64,000 nucleotides of DNA from Nitrosopumilus adriaticus (GTDB lineage: Archaea; Thermoproteota; Nitrososphaeria; Nitrososphaerales; Nitrosopumilaceae): positions 1,730,147 to 1,794,146 of the forward strand of contig NZ_CP011070.1 of NCBI RefSeq assembly GCF_000956175.1. Direction: 5' to 3'. The notes below the pieces were generated by a model. The model had not been told where the DNA came from and ran no database searches. It saw only the letters and a list, made by a program, of their open reading frames with translations. Below are positions 39,522 to 49,919 of this stretch, in pieces. Positions within the stretch are counted from its first letter, which is position 1; each line of letters opens with the position of its first letter. The translations under genes were made by a program, and so were the position numbers.

Positions 39522-40283
39522 CTAAAAATCTAATTTAGTTAAAAGTCTAGATGCAATTACAAATAATATTGAAGCAATCACAACAAGAACTATCATTTCA
39601 ATTATAACAAATTCAGTAACAGTTCCAAATATTCCTGCCCTTATTACATCAACAAGGTATGTTAATGGATTTAGATAAAATGCTGTTCGTAATGGTTCAG
39701 GTGCACCACCTGCAGGATAAAATGCTGTACTAACAAAGGCAAAGAAAAGAAAAACAGTATTAATTATTACATTAAATCCTTCACTTGATCGTAATCTAGT
39801 AGAAATAATTGAGGCCAGTGAACCAAAAAGTACTGAGCCTGTTATCGCACCAAAAACGATTATTGGGATTGTAACAAGAGAAAATTCTACGGATTCAAAA
39901 AATACAGGATATCCAACTACTGCTATTAATGATGCACTAACTAATCCAATAATTCCAATTGTGCAAATATTGCTAAGAATATAATGACTTCTAGTAAATG
40001 GACCTGACATAATTTGTTCAAACATTCCATGCTTTCTATCATTCCAAATAATGATACCAGAAATTAGTGTACTGTTCATAATATTAAACCCAATCATTCC
40101 TGAAGCTAAGAATGCAGGATAGTCAAGATCTTTATTTCCAAATGGGACTGCACTAATTAATGGTGCATAAGCAAATCCTGCTACAAAAATATAGATTAAA
40201 GGAAAAATAACCTGCCAAATTAAAAATCCAGGATTGAGAGAAATTGTTAGATTTCTATTTACTAATCTAATAATTGGATGCAT
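39522..40283 (-). CDS. ABC-2 type transporter permease
   Basis: 253 residues with about six hydrophobic segments (WQVIFPLIYIFVAGFAYAPL, GIIGLVSASLIAVVGYPVF, ILFVIASRLL). The YPAGGAPEPLRTAFYLNPLTYLVD motif is typical of DrrB-like ABC-2 permeases. It overlaps the ATPase gene by 17 bp. The pair probably exports lipids, glycans or drugs; the substrate is not evident. Confidence 0.9.
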   Translation of the reverse strand: MHPIIRLVNRNLTISLNPGFLIWQVIFPLIYIFVAGFAYAPLISAVPFGNKDLDYPAFLASGMIGFNIMNSTLISGIIIWNDRKHGMFEQIMSGPFTRSHYILSNICTIGIIGLVSASLIAVVGYPVFFESVEFSLVTIPIIVFGAITGSVLFGSLASIISTRLRSSEGFNVIINTVFLFFAFVSTAFYPAGGAPEPLRTAFYLNPLTYLVDVIRAGIFGTVTEFVIIEMIVLVVIASILFVIASRLLTKLDF

Positions 40284-41205
40284 TTTCTCTCACCATGTTT
40301 AAAAATATCTCTTCAAGATTTGTTGGAACTGCTGATAGATCTTCTATCTCAATTTTATTTTCATTAAGTATTTTCAAAACTTGTAGTAGAACTAATTCTG
40401 ATTGTTCTGAACGAATAACTATGTTGGTTCCAGTTTCAAAATCAATTTTACAATCTGAGATCCTAGATAAAAGAGAAGGGATGTCTGATTGTTTTTCTAA
40501 CAAATGAATTTTAATAGTTTTTTCTTTTCCAAATCTATTTTTTAAGGAATCAGGAGAATCGACGGTTACGATTTTACCTTTATCAATAATAGCTATTTGA
40601 TCGCAAAGATATTCTGCCTCAGATAAAATATGAGTAGTATAAAAAATTGTTAACCCTGTTTTAACTTTATTTTTTAAATAATCTAACAATTTTCTTCTTG
40701 CGCTAGGATCTAATCCAACAGTAGGTTCATCTAAAAATAATAATTCCATATCGTGCATAAATTCTCGTGCAACCTGTACTCTTCTTCTTTGACCTATAGA
40801 AAGATCCTCATTTCTTTTTTTACGAATTTCAAGAAGATCAAAGTCTTTCAATAGTTGTTCCATTCTTTTTTTGCATTCAGTTTTTGGAACATTCCACATC
40901 ATTCCATATTTATCAAGAGATTTTTCAACTGATAATGTAGGTTCATAGCTTGGTTGTTGTAAAACAACTCCTATTTTATGACGAATTTTAAGGGGATGGG
41001 CAACAGCGTCAATGCCTAAAATTGACAGGGTTCCACTTGAAGGAGGGATTAGAGTGGTAAGAAGTTTGATTGTAGTAGATTTTCCAGCACCGTTAGGACC
41101 TAAAAATCCAAAGACTTGTCCTGCTTTTACCGATAATTTAAGATCATTTACAGCATAAATTGAACCATACGATTTAGACAGATGACTAACATCAATGCAG
41201 GACAT
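40267..41205 (-). CDS. ABC transporter ATP-binding protein (DrrA-like)
   Basis: 312 residues. Walker A is GPNGAGKST, the signature is LSIGQRRRVQ, and Walker B is LLFLDEPTVGLDPSARR, with a switch His in YTTHILSEAEYL. A C-terminal extension typical of DrrA-type proteins follows. It is co-transcribed with, and overlaps, the permease gene. Confidence 0.95.
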   Translation of the reverse strand: MSCIDVSHLSKSYGSIYAVNDLKLSVKAGQVFGFLGPNGAGKSTTIKLLTTLIPPSSGTLSILGIDAVAHPLKIRHKIGVVLQQPSYEPTLSVEKSLDKYGMMWNVPKTECKKRMEQLLKDFDLLEIRKKRNEDLSIGQRRRVQVAREFMHDMELLFLDEPTVGLDPSARRKLLDYLKNKVKTGLTIFYTTHILSEAEYLCDQIAIIDKGKIVTVDSPDSLKNRFGKEKTIKIHLLEKQSDIPSLLSRISDCKIDFETGTNIVIRSEQSELVLLQVLKILNENKIEIEDLSAVPTNLEEIFLNMVRENASNY

Positions 41206-41427
41206 AACAAAATTGCGATCTTCCTATTAATTTACTTAATGAGGTAAATCAGGTGCATTCTTAAGAAAATTAAATTATCTAAGAATAATCATGAAGAAAT
41301 TTGATTAAAAGAAGTTTTTTAGAATTTCATCATTAAAAAAAGAAGTTAAAAGCGATCATTCTTCTCATCTAAAAAAATTAGAAACTAATGAAATTTTTAT
41401 TAATACATCAAGTTTACAGAAAATGAA
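41206..41427. other. 222-bp gap between divergent genes
   Basis: The gap separates the ABC ATPase (minus) from the RPA-like gene (plus) and should hold both promoters. No RNA fold or complete reading frame was found. A frame with protein-like composition near 41320-41440 lacks a start codon. Confidence 0.4.
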
Positions 41428-42825
41428 TTGTCAGAGATAGAAAATTTGATGAATAAATTACTTGAGCAGAAACCTGAACTGACAAAAGAAGACATAGAAG
41501 AACAAATTAAAATTAAAAAAGAAAAAATTGGTGCTGGGTATCTAACAGATCAAGGGGCAATATTTTTGATTGCTTCTGATTATGGAGTTACTTTATCTGA
41601 GCCATTAAAAGTTGAAATGGGTTTAAAAGATCTTTATGCAGGAGCAAAAGAAATTTCTTTAGAAACAAGAGTTTTGAATCTTTCACCGGCAAAACAATTT
41701 TCAAGAAAAGATGGTTCTCCATTTTATCTTAGAACAATGACAGTTTACGATGAAAATTCTACTGCTAGTGTGAAATTATGGGATGAAAAAGCAAATTTAC
41801 CAGGTCTAGAAAATCTAAAACCAGGAGATTTAATTAAAATCATTAAAGCCTACGTAAAATCAGATCTTGATGGCTCACCAACAATAAACATTGGTTCTGG
41901 TTCAAATATTGAAACTACAGATAGTCAAAGTGAAATTCCAACTATCGATACTATTACAAAAGACATTAGCGGATTACAAGAAGGTCAAAAAGATCTTGTA
42001 ATTTCAGGAATGATTGATGGTGTAATTAGCGGAATGGAATTTACTAACTCTCGAGGCATGCCTGGAAAAGCACTTAGAATGAGACTTAAAGATAAAGACG
42101 GAAATGGTATCAGAGTAGTGCTTTGGGGCAAAGATGAATCATCTATTCCTAACATGATATCACAATCTGCAAAAGTAAGATTACTAGGAGTTAGAGTCAA
42201 ATCAGGAAATCAGGGATTAGAAATTCATGGAAATGATGCAACAATTATTGAAATTGAAGGAGGAAAAGAAGCAGAACCAGTTATTGCAAGAGTTCTTTCT
42301 ATAACACCAACAGAGAAAGGAAATAATATGATTTTAGCAGTAGATAACAAAAAGAACTTATACAACATTAGTGATTTTTCAAATTCAACTAGTATTTGTG
42401 TAGAAGGTGATGTAATCGAGTGTATGCCATCAAAAATATATGGGAATTCAATTACACTGGATGATAATTCTTTTGTAAGAAAACTAGATAATGATGATTC
42501 TATTCCATCATTATCTCAGATTAGAACAAAAATTAATGATGTCAAAGTAGATGGAAGTTATTGTATTGAAGCAATTATTTTAAAAGTTCCTGAAAGACGT
42601 GAAGTTCAAACAAAATCTGGTGAATCAATATCACTTTCAGAAATGTTTGTAGAAGATGATACAGGTCAAATTTGGGTAAAAGGATGGAGAAATCAAGCAA
42701 GACTTATTGATAAATGTGAATTAGGTGAAATTGTTTCAATAACTGGATTAAATGCAAAAGCAGGATTAGAAGGTAGAATTGAATTGTTTATTTCTGCATT
42801 TTCCAAAATTACTAAGAAAAATTAA
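41428..42825 (+). CDS. RPA-like single-stranded DNA-binding protein (OB-fold)
   Basis: 465 residues from TTG at 41428. A helical N-terminus is followed by repeated OB folds: ETRVLNLSPAKQFSRKDGSPFYLRTMTVYDENSTASVKLWD, then GKALRMRLKDKDGNGIRVVLWGKDE, and a third copy near the C-terminus (FVEDDTGQIWVKGWRNQARL). This is the archaeal RPA41-like plan used in replication and repair. No zinc finger is seen. It converges with Lhr, overlapping its stop by 4 bp. Confidence 0.88.
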   Translation: MSEIENLMNKLLEQKPELTKEDIEEQIKIKKEKIGAGYLTDQGAIFLIASDYGVTLSEPLKVEMGLKDLYAGAKEISLETRVLNLSPAKQFSRKDGSPFYLRTMTVYDENSTASVKLWDEKANLPGLENLKPGDLIKIIKAYVKSDLDGSPTINIGSGSNIETTDSQSEIPTIDTITKDISGLQEGQKDLVISGMIDGVISGMEFTNSRGMPGKALRMRLKDKDGNGIRVVLWGKDESSIPNMISQSAKVRLLGVRVKSGNQGLEIHGNDATIIEIEGGKEAEPVIARVLSITPTEKGNNMILAVDNKKNLYNISDFSNSTSICVEGDVIECMPSKIYGNSITLDDNSFVRKLDNDDSIPSLSQIRTKINDVKVDGSYCIEAIILKVPERREVQTKSGESISLSEMFVEDDTGQIWVKGWRNQARLIDKCELGEIVSITGLNAKAGLEGRIELFISAFSKITKKN

Positions 42826-45563
42826 GAATCCCAAAACCCTCTTGTTACAACATATTGTCTTTCTGCTTCATAGATTTGTTTGAAGAGATGTTCTTCATCA
42901 ACCATATTTCGTAAAATTCGTGCAGCTGTGTCAGCACCAACACCATATCCAGATATTACAGTAATGGCTATTTTACCAAAATTTTCCACCAAAGATGAGA
43001 CTTTCCAGGCACGATCAAACTTGTGTTTTTCATCGGTTGATAGCCTTTTTCCTTCATGTTTCTTTCTGATAATTTTTGGGAGATCATAATCAGAATGATA
43101 AGTAGCAGTGATTTGTCTTCCCTTACAATAAGGACAGATTAAGATATTTTTAACTTCGTGCGTTTCAACTAATCGTTCCCATTTACCACATCTCGCACAA
43201 ATTAGACGATGCTTTGTTTTTTGAAGTCGAGCTTTGACAAGATCAAGAATTCCTTTATCAAGATGTGCAGGGGATGAATAATATTTTGCTGTATGATCTA
43301 AGATAGGTTCTGCTAATTTTGAAAAAGTGTCAACTTCTAACCATTTAATATGGATTTGATCTTTACGGATTTTTTTTAAAATATTTTCAGAATTTTTAAG
43401 ATCATATTTGTCATGAAATAACTCACGAAGTGCTTCACGTACAAGTGCAGTTTTAGAATATCGTTCATACAAAAACCTGGCAGATTTTCTTTCATAAATT
43501 GCTCCACGTCCGACAATACCAAATTTTTTAGCAACACACCATGTTCTCCAATTTACATTATGGGTTCCTGTTAGTGATGCACTAATGATTGAATGTAGAT
43601 CATAGTCATCTTTAATTACTTCAATGAAAAGTTTTTCTGAGATACGCGATCTAGAAGATAAAACAATTCTATAACCATCTGAGCGTGAATCAACTATCGA
43701 ACCCAATAATGATGAAATAAATGAAGAAAGTAATGTGGATATTGTAGAATTAATTTTAGTTCCAAAACATGAATGAATAACAATTGAACCTTGAGATCTA
43801 TTTGATTCAACAACAATATTTGTTTCATCAGGAATTATATCAAAATTTAATTTTTCAATTAGTTTATTGTTTAAAATTAATGATCCAGTCTTAACTCTAC
43901 TACGAAAGTTTCCTACTTTTCTTGCAGTTTTATAATCAATTGGAATACTTTCACCCTCCCAGTATGGAACAGTTATTCCACCTCCTCTAAATGGCTCAAC
44001 ATTTACAGTAAAAGATTTTTCATCCACATTTAATATTCTCCATTGTGAGCCTTTTAGCACAAAAATATTACCAGAATCTCCAAAATCCCCTACAAATCTT
44101 TGATCAAGTGAACCAATAATTTTTTTACCTACACTATCAAATACTTTGAATTTTAAAATATCTGGAATTGTTGAAAGGTTCTCAAAATAATATTTGAAAG
44201 AACGGCCCTTCTTCCAAAAAGTCATTTTTGTTCGATCAAAAAATATCAGATAATTGGAATCTAGTAAATCTAGTACATCTACAAGATCTTTGATTTGTAA
44301 ATTCCTAAACGGATATGCTTTAGTAACCAAATCAAAAGCTTGTTCAACTGAAATTTCACCACTTTGCATTGCAAATCCAACTAAATGATGAGCCAAAACG
44401 TCCAGGGAACCATCATGAATTTTTTGTTCTTCAATTGAGCCTTCCTGAATACGATCAAGTATTGCTTGTGCTTCAAATTCATCATCAGGATTATTTGTTA
44501 TAATTAATCCCTTAGCTGATGCGTCACGATTATGTCTACTTCTTCCAATTCTTTGTACGAATTTTGATACTTGTCTAGGCGAACCATAATGAATCACCAA
44601 TTCAATAGATCCAATATCTAGTCCTAATTCTAATGAGGAGGTGCATACAACAATACCTCTTCTTCCGTCACGTAAAGATGATTCAGTTTCTTCTCTAACT
44701 TCTTTTGAGAGTGAACCATGATGTAATTCAATAGGAATTGATGATTTATCTTTTAAAATTGAGGCTAGAAATTCTGCTTCGCCTCTAGTATTAGTAAATA
44801 GCAATACAGGGGAATCTAATTCCAATTCTATAACATAATCAATAATTTTTTCTGCAACATCAGAAATTGTACCTTGTACAAATTTTATTTCTACATCATA
44901 TTTTCTTACTGATGTATCTCTAATTATCTCACATTTTCTTTTAGTCCCAACAACAAATTTTCCTGCCTCCTCAAAATTTCCCACTGTAGCAGATAATCCT
45001 ATTTTGGTGAGTGGGAATTTGGAATTGAATTCCAATCTTTCAATACTTAATGAGAGTTGAGAGCCTCTTTCGCTAGAAAGTAATTCATGGACTTCATCAA
45101 TTATTATCCATTCCAAATCAGATAATGCATTGAGCATTTTGATTTGTGTCAAAAGTATAACTAGAGTTTCAGGAGTTGTAATTAGAATATCTGGAGGATT
45201 TTCATTGATTTTTTTCCTATTTTTTTGAGTTGTATCTCCATGTCGGATTGCAATAGACAATTCATTTTGTTTGGCATAGTTTGTAATTCTTCGAAATACA
45301 TCACGATTTAATGCACGTAGAGGAGTTATGTAAAGAGCTTTGATTTTTCCTTGTTTTTTAGATTTTTTCATGATTGAAAAAATAGGAATTACAGCACACT
45401 CTGTTTTTCCTGAACCAGTTGGGGCTATTACTAAACAATCTTTTTTTTGTAGAATAAATGGGGAAGCTTGTTTCTGAATTTCAGTTAGTTTAGAAAATCC
45501 AAATTTTTTAAATAAAGATTCAAGAATCTGATTCGTCTGTTGTGTTTCTTTGTGATCTCGCAT
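42822..45563 (-). CDS. lhr: Lhr-type superfamily 2 helicase
   Basis: 913 residues from the ATG at 45563. Motifs are LTEIQKQASP (Q), APTGSGKTE (I), TTPETLV (Ib), DEVHEL (II), SATVGN (III) and QRIGRSRHNR (VI). A C-terminal zinc ribbon CARCGKWERLV...CPYCKGRQ follows the winged-helix region. Lhr translocates 3'-5' on single strands and unwinds forks or RNA-DNA hybrids. Its start overlaps the small membrane-protein gene by about 44 bp. Confidence 0.93.
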   Translation of the reverse strand: MRDHKETQQTNQILESLFKKFGFSKLTEIQKQASPFILQKKDCLVIAPTGSGKTECAVIPIFSIMKKSKKQGKIKALYITPLRALNRDVFRRITNYAKQNELSIAIRHGDTTQKNRKKINENPPDILITTPETLVILLTQIKMLNALSDLEWIIIDEVHELLSSERGSQLSLSIERLEFNSKFPLTKIGLSATVGNFEEAGKFVVGTKRKCEIIRDTSVRKYDVEIKFVQGTISDVAEKIIDYVIELELDSPVLLFTNTRGEAEFLASILKDKSSIPIELHHGSLSKEVREETESSLRDGRRGIVVCTSSLELGLDIGSIELVIHYGSPRQVSKFVQRIGRSRHNRDASAKGLIITNNPDDEFEAQAILDRIQEGSIEEQKIHDGSLDVLAHHLVGFAMQSGEISVEQAFDLVTKAYPFRNLQIKDLVDVLDLLDSNYLIFFDRTKMTFWKKGRSFKYYFENLSTIPDILKFKVFDSVGKKIIGSLDQRFVGDFGDSGNIFVLKGSQWRILNVDEKSFTVNVEPFRGGGITVPYWEGESIPIDYKTARKVGNFRSRVKTGSLILNNKLIEKLNFDIIPDETNIVVESNRSQGSIVIHSCFGTKINSTISTLLSSFISSLLGSIVDSRSDGYRIVLSSRSRISEKLFIEVIKDDYDLHSIISASLTGTHNVNWRTWCVAKKFGIVGRGAIYERKSARFLYERYSKTALVREALRELFHDKYDLKNSENILKKIRKDQIHIKWLEVDTFSKLAEPILDHTAKYYSSPAHLDKGILDLVKARLQKTKHRLICARCGKWERLVETHEVKNILICPYCKGRQITATYHSDYDLPKIIRKKHEGKRLSTDEKHKFDRAWKVSSLVENFGKIAITVISGYGVGADTAARILRNMVDEEHLFKQIYEAERQYVVTRGFWDS

Positions 45564-45663
45564 AAACAATAACACCTATCAATCCAAGTGCAAATAGAAC
45601 AACAGTGATAATTGGAATTGAATCAAAAATTCCTGCCATTGATAAAATATTATGATTGACCAT
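45520..45663 (-). CDS. Small single-span membrane protein
   Basis: 47 residues: MVNHNILSMAGIFDSI, then a hydrophobic span (PIITVVLFALGLIGVIVY), then a basic and acidic tail (ARSQRNTTDESDS). The ATG shares one base with the TAA of the upstream RadB-like gene (TAATG), so it should be translated by reinitiation. It overlaps the Lhr start by about 44 bp. The N-out/C-in guess rests on the ARSQR stretch after the span. Function is unknown. Confidence 0.65.
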   Translation of the reverse strand: MVNHNILSMAGIFDSIPIITVVLFALGLIGVIVYARSQRNTTDESDS

Positions 45664-46322
45664 TAAATATCTTCAGAATTGTGTGATAAACCCATTTTAT
45701 TGATTGTATAAGAAAAAGATTGTTTATCAAATGCCCAATAAATTTGGCCTTGAAATTTTGAGGAGTTTTTAGTTAAATGAATTTTGATGTGTGTAAAAGG
45801 ATCAACTGCACTTTTCATATTTTCTACTTCTTTATCATCAAGGATTCTAATCATATTAGTAATTATAATTGGAATTTTGTTAGTAATTGCAAATTTTGAT
45901 AACTGATTCAAATATTTCATAAATAATGAATTTTTTTCAAATATTGATTCATCATTTTTGTATTCATAAGAAAATAAATCAGTAATATTATCAATGACGA
46001 TTAAAGAGAAATGGTTTTTTCCAAAATTGTTAATTGATTTTATTTGTTCTGAAGTATTTCTAATCCTAGATACAGTAATTTTTTCAAGACAATCAAATTC
46101 TATTCCAAACTGTTTCTGAATTTCTAAAATTCTTTCTGGTCTAAATCCACCTGTAGTATCCAAATACAAAACACTTCCACCATTTTTAATTGAATTTATA
46201 CATAATTGTAAAAGAAGTTGAGTTTTTCCAGTCCCATTCCCACCAAAAATATCAACAATCACGCCATCAGGAATTCCCCCAGACAAGAATTCATCTAATT
46301 TTTCTAAACCAGTAGAGATCAT
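45663..46322 (-). CDS. RadB/RadA-like RecA-family ATPase
   Basis: 219 residues from the ATG at 46322, giving MISTGLEKLDEFLSGGIPDG; an extended upstream start would add a hydrophobic leader not expected here. Walker A is GGNGTGKTQ and the Walker B region is HFSLIVIDNITDLFSYE. The size, without an N-terminal HhH domain, is that of RadB-type paralogues. It probably helps recombinational repair. It is followed by the coupled membrane peptide and Lhr. Confidence 0.85.
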   Translation of the reverse strand: MISTGLEKLDEFLSGGIPDGVIVDIFGGNGTGKTQLLLQLCINSIKNGGSVLYLDTTGGFRPERILEIQKQFGIEFDCLEKITVSRIRNTSEQIKSINNFGKNHFSLIVIDNITDLFSYEYKNDESIFEKNSLFMKYLNQLSKFAITNKIPIIITNMIRILDDKEVENMKSAVDPFTHIKIHLTKNSSKFQGQIYWAFDKQSFSYTINKMGLSHNSEDI

Positions 46323-46430
46323 TTGTATAATTATTAGAAAAAGAAGAAAAAATTTAAGGAATTTCAATTTTATCAAAGGAGGTAAGGCTTTTATTCAAGA
46401 GAAAAAAGTTTCAAAACAAGTGAACAATTA

Positions 46431-46676
46431 GTGTCCCAATCAAATAGTGCAAAAAGACCTCTAACAACTCTTCAAAAAAGTACAAAGAAGAAAGTTACAG
46501 TGAGACTGAAAAACGAAGTAGAGTACAAAGGGAAAATGGACAATGTTGATTCATACATGAATTTGATTATGACTGATGCTGAAGAGCTTCATGATGGTAA
46601 AACGATTGCAAATTATGGAAGAGTTATCGTAAGAGGCAATAACGTATTATTTATCAAACTAGAAAATGAACTCTAG
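46431..46676 (+). CDS. Sm-like archaeal protein (SmAP/LSm)
   Basis: 81 residues from GTG at 46431. The Sm1 part is RPLTTLQKSTKKKVTVRLKNEVEYKGKMDNVDSYMNLIM and the Sm2 part is VIVRGNNVLFIKL. SmAPs form heptameric RNA-binding rings. Its stop is 17 bp before MetK. Confidence 0.95.
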   Translation: MSQSNSAKRPLTTLQKSTKKKVTVRLKNEVEYKGKMDNVDSYMNLIMTDAEELHDGKTIANYGRVIVRGNNVLFIKLENEL

Positions 46677-46692
46677 TTAATAGGGTGATTTA

Positions 46693-47859
46693 ATGACTAA
46701 CAGTTTTCTATTCACATCTGAATCAGTAACCGAAGGACATCCAGATAAAATATGCGATAATATTTCAGATGCATTCTTAGATGAATTTCTCAAACAAGAT
46801 CCAGATTCAAGAGTTGCTGTTGAAACAATGGTAACTACAGACTATGTAGCAGTTGCAGGAGAGGTAACATCTAAAGCTAATTTTGATAAAAAAGCTCAAG
46901 AAGAATTAGTTAGAAAGACAATTAGAGATATCGGATATGACAACAAAGATTTAATGTTTGATACAGAAACTTGTGAAATAACTTTACGACTGCATTCTCA
47001 AAGTCCAGATATTAGTCAGGGTGTTACAGCTACTGAAGAAAAAGAACAGGGTGCTGGAGATCAAGGATTGATGTTTGGCTATGCAACAAATGAAACTGCA
47101 GAGCTTATGCCAATGCCAATTTTACTTTCACAAAAACTTGCACAGAAATTATCTGAAGTTAGAAAAAATCATGTTCTTCCTTGGACAAGACCTGATGGAA
47201 AAACCCAAGTTTCTGTTAGATATGAAAACAACAGACCAGTGAAAATTGAAACTGTTGTGGTTTCAACACAACATGCACCAGAAATTTCTCAAGAAGAGAT
47301 AACAAATGAAATTATTGATAAGGTAATCAAACCAGTTTTAGGGAATCTTTGGAATGATCAAATCAAAATACACATCAATCCAACTGGAAAATTTGTAATT
47401 GGTGGCCCACATGGTGATGCAGGCTTAACTGGAAGAAAAATTATAGTTGATACCTATGGAGGATTTGGAAGACATGGAGGGGGAGCTTTTTCAGGTAAAG
47501 ATCCTTCCAAAGTAGATAGATCAGCATGTTACATGTGTAGATACATTGCCAAGAATCTTGTTGCAGCAGAATTAGCAGATAGATGTGAGGTTCAATTAGC
47601 ATATGCAATTGGAGTTGCAGAACCAGTATCACTTTATGTAAATACATTTGGAACAAACAAAATTCCAGAAAATCAAATCGAAGACTTAGTTAGAAAGAAT
47701 TTCGATATGAAGCCTTCAGGCATTATTTCTCAATTAGATTTGAAAAGACCAATTTATAAAAAAACTGCTTCATATGGTCATTTTGGAAGAAATGAGCCTG
47801 AATTTACTTGGGAAAAAACAGACAAGGCTGAAGCATTAAAGCAATCTGCCGGATTCTAA
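46693..47859 (+). CDS. metK: S-adenosylmethionine synthetase, bacterial/eukaryal type
   Basis: 388 residues with all classical MetK motifs: [15 protein letters not shown] at the start, [12 protein letters not shown], and [22 protein letters not shown]. This is the bacterial/eukaryal family, not the separate archaeal MAT. It makes SAM, needed by the Tes-like enzyme and the CbiX-CbiC corrin methylation route. It overlaps the convergent SDR stop by 24 bp. Confidence 0.96.
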   Translation: MTNSFLFTSESVTEGHPDKICDNISDAFLDEFLKQDPDSRVAVETMVTTDYVAVAGEVTSKANFDKKAQEELVRKTIRDIGYDNKDLMFDTETCEITLRLHSQSPDISQGVTATEEKEQGAGDQGLMFGYATNETAELMPMPILLSQKLAQKLSEVRKNHVLPWTRPDGKTQVSVRYENNRPVKIETVVVSTQHAPEISQEEITNEIIDKVIKPVLGNLWNDQIKIHINPTGKFVIGGPHGDAGLTGRKIIVDTYGGFGRHGGGAFSGKDPSKVDRSACYMCRYIAKNLVAAELADRCEVQLAYAIGVAEPVSLYVNTFGTNKIPENQIEDLVRKNFDMKPSGIISQLDLKRPIYKKTASYGHFGRNEPEFTWEKTDKAEALKQSAGF

Positions 47860-48705
47860 TAGTTTCATGACAGATTCAAATTTCATACCTGTGAGTTTTT
47901 TTAGTTTGGTGTGATTACCTTGGAAATTACCAATTAGAATATTGAGATCGTCAATTCCAAAATCTGATTTTGGATTAGTTATTGCATTATGATAAGAATC
48001 TTCCAAATTAATTTTTTTAATATTAGTGTTAGTGCCTTTAGAAAATAGTTTAACATATTTTTCAAAAGTAATAGTCTCAGAACCTACAAGATCAATAATT
48101 TTATTCTTAAATTTTTCTTCAGAAAGTGATTTAAAAATAATTTTTACAACATCATCGATATGAATTGGTTGAATTGAATACTTTCCAGAGCCGGGAATTT
48201 TGATTTCACCCTTTTTAACTTGTTTTTTTAGATATTTTGTAAAATAATCATCTTTTCCAATAATATATGATGGTCTAAAGATGGTAAAATTTAATCCAGA
48301 CTTGAGAATTTGCTGCTCAGCATTATATTTTGAAATAAAATAACCTATTGAAGTATTTGAAGAAACGCCTAATCCACTCAAATAAACAATTTTTTTAATT
48401 TTAGCTTTTTTACTCAAGTTAACCATATAGTTTGTTAATCCAGTATTCACTATATGATAATCAGTGTTAACAGATTGTTTACCTATTCCTACAAGATGAA
48501 TTAGCACATCTGAATTTTTAATTTTTGTAAGAAGATTCTTTTCATCAAAATAGTTTGAGATAATTTTAGATTCACATTTGAATTTTTTGAAATCATTTCT
48601 GGATATTGAGATAAATTCAATGTTCTTTGCAGATAGATGTTTCCTAAGATTTTTAGCAATGAATCCACTTGCTCCTGTTACAACAACCTTCGGATAATTA
48701 ACCAT
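47836..48705 (-). CDS. Atypical SDR (NAD-dependent, NDUFA9-like)
   Basis: 289 residues. The NAD loop is [14 protein letters not shown], with [20 protein letters not shown] and [15 protein letters not shown] following. It lacks a clear YxxxK in the usual place. These features suit the atypical SDR group that includes NDUFA9-like and NmrA-like proteins. The substrate is unknown. Confidence 0.8.
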   Translation of the reverse strand: MVNYPKVVVTGASGFIAKNLRKHLSAKNIEFISISRNDFKKFKCESKIISNYFDEKNLLTKIKNSDVLIHLVGIGKQSVNTDYHIVNTGLTNYMVNLSKKAKIKKIVYLSGLGVSSNTSIGYFISKYNAEQQILKSGLNFTIFRPSYIIGKDDYFTKYLKKQVKKGEIKIPGSGKYSIQPIHIDDVVKIIFKSLSEEKFKNKIIDLVGSETITFEKYVKLFSKGTNTNIKKINLEDSYHNAITNPKSDFGIDDLNILIGNFQGNHTKLKKLTGMKFESVMKLLESGRLL

Positions 48706-48784
48706 AATTGAACCTAGTTTGATTTAATTTTAAATCTATTTAGTTGATTCTCAAAAATTTTGAAATAAGAGTTAATACCATAAA

Positions 48785-49888
48785 ATGAAATTAACATATG
48801 TGGAAGAAGAAAAGGTAAAATTAAAGACAGGTTACACTACAGGAAGTTCAGCTACTGCTGCTGCAAAAGCCGCATTATTATCAATAATTAATCAGGAAAA
48901 AATAGAAAGTATAGAGATTCTATTACCAAAACGATCTTTTATTCAGATTCCTGTACATTCATGTGAATTTGAATTGAATAATGCAAAATGCTCTGTGATT
49001 AAAAATGGTGGAGATGATCCAGATGTCACTCATGGTGCAGAGATTATTGTAGAGTTATCAATAACTAAGAAAATTAACAAAATTGAAATTGATGGTGGAG
49101 AAGGAGTTGGAATTGTAACCAAACCAGGGTTAGGTTTGGAAATTAATAAACCGGCAATAAATCCTGTACCCAAAAAAATGATTACAGAAAACTTAAGAGA
49201 AATAGGAAAAGAAATTCTTTTGAAAAATGGAATTAGAGTCTTAATCTCAGTTCCTAAAGGTAAAGAGTTAGGGCCTAAAACAGATAATCCTAGATTAGGA
49301 ATTATTAACGGAATTTCAATTTTAGGAACTAGTGGGATAGTAATTCCATTTTCAACTGCATCTTATGCAGCATCAATTAGGCAAAATCTTGATGTTGCAA
49401 TTGCAATGGGAAATGATACAGTTGTACTTACAACTGGTGGTAGAAGTGAAGATTTTGCAAAAAAAATTGTAGATTTGCCTGAACATTGTTTTGTGCAGAT
49501 GGGTGATTTTTCAGGGTACACTATTCAGCAATGTGGTAAAAAAGATATCAAAAAAGCATATGTTGTTGGTTTTATTGGAAAACTTGCAAAAATGGCAGCA
49601 GGTGTTAAACAAACACATGTTAAGGGATCAAAAGTTGACATGGCTTTTCTATCTGAATTAGCAAAGAGATGTGATGCAAATGAAAACGTTATTCAAAAAA
49701 TCAAAAAGGCTAATACAGCAAGACATGTGTCAGAAATAATTATTGAAAATAAGATAGAAGGTTTTTTTGATTTAATTTGTAGTGAGACGTTTAAACATAT
49801 GAGAAAACATTCAGAAGAAAAGGTTCCAATTGATGTCATATTATTTGATTTTGATGGAAATATTTTGGCTAGAAAATATGAAGAGTAA
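48785..49888 (+). CDS. cbiD: Cobalt-precorrin-5B C1-methyltransferase CbiD
   Basis: 367 residues. The N-terminal signature is LKTGYTTGSSATAAAKAAL, with GGDDPDVTHGAEI and TTGGRSEDFAKK later. CbiD methylates C1 in the anaerobic (early-cobalt) route to cobalamin, using SAM. First of the codirectional run cbiD-cbiG-cbiX-cbiC. No cobalamin riboswitch is seen upstream. Confidence 0.96.
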   Translation: MKLTYVEEEKVKLKTGYTTGSSATAAAKAALLSIINQEKIESIEILLPKRSFIQIPVHSCEFELNNAKCSVIKNGGDDPDVTHGAEIIVELSITKKINKIEIDGGEGVGIVTKPGLGLEINKPAINPVPKKMITENLREIGKEILLKNGIRVLISVPKGKELGPKTDNPRLGIINGISILGTSGIVIPFSTASYAASIRQNLDVAIAMGNDTVVLTTGGRSEDFAKKIVDLPEHCFVQMGDFSGYTIQQCGKKDIKKAYVVGFIGKLAKMAAGVKQTHVKGSKVDMAFLSELAKRCDANENVIQKIKKANTARHVSEIIIENKIEGFFDLICSETFKHMRKHSEEKVPIDVILFDFDGNILARKYEE

Positions 49889-49919
49889 GGTATTTTATTA
49901 AAGCTGGGAGATTTTGATT

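Noticed and set aside
41300-41440. Small protein-like frame in the 222-bp gap
   Set aside because: It has no start codon and is interrupted by stops in the adjoining frames.
48706-48784. Cobalamin riboswitch upstream of cbiD
   Set aside because: The 79 bp before cbiD is too short and AT-rich, with no B12-box-like conserved core.
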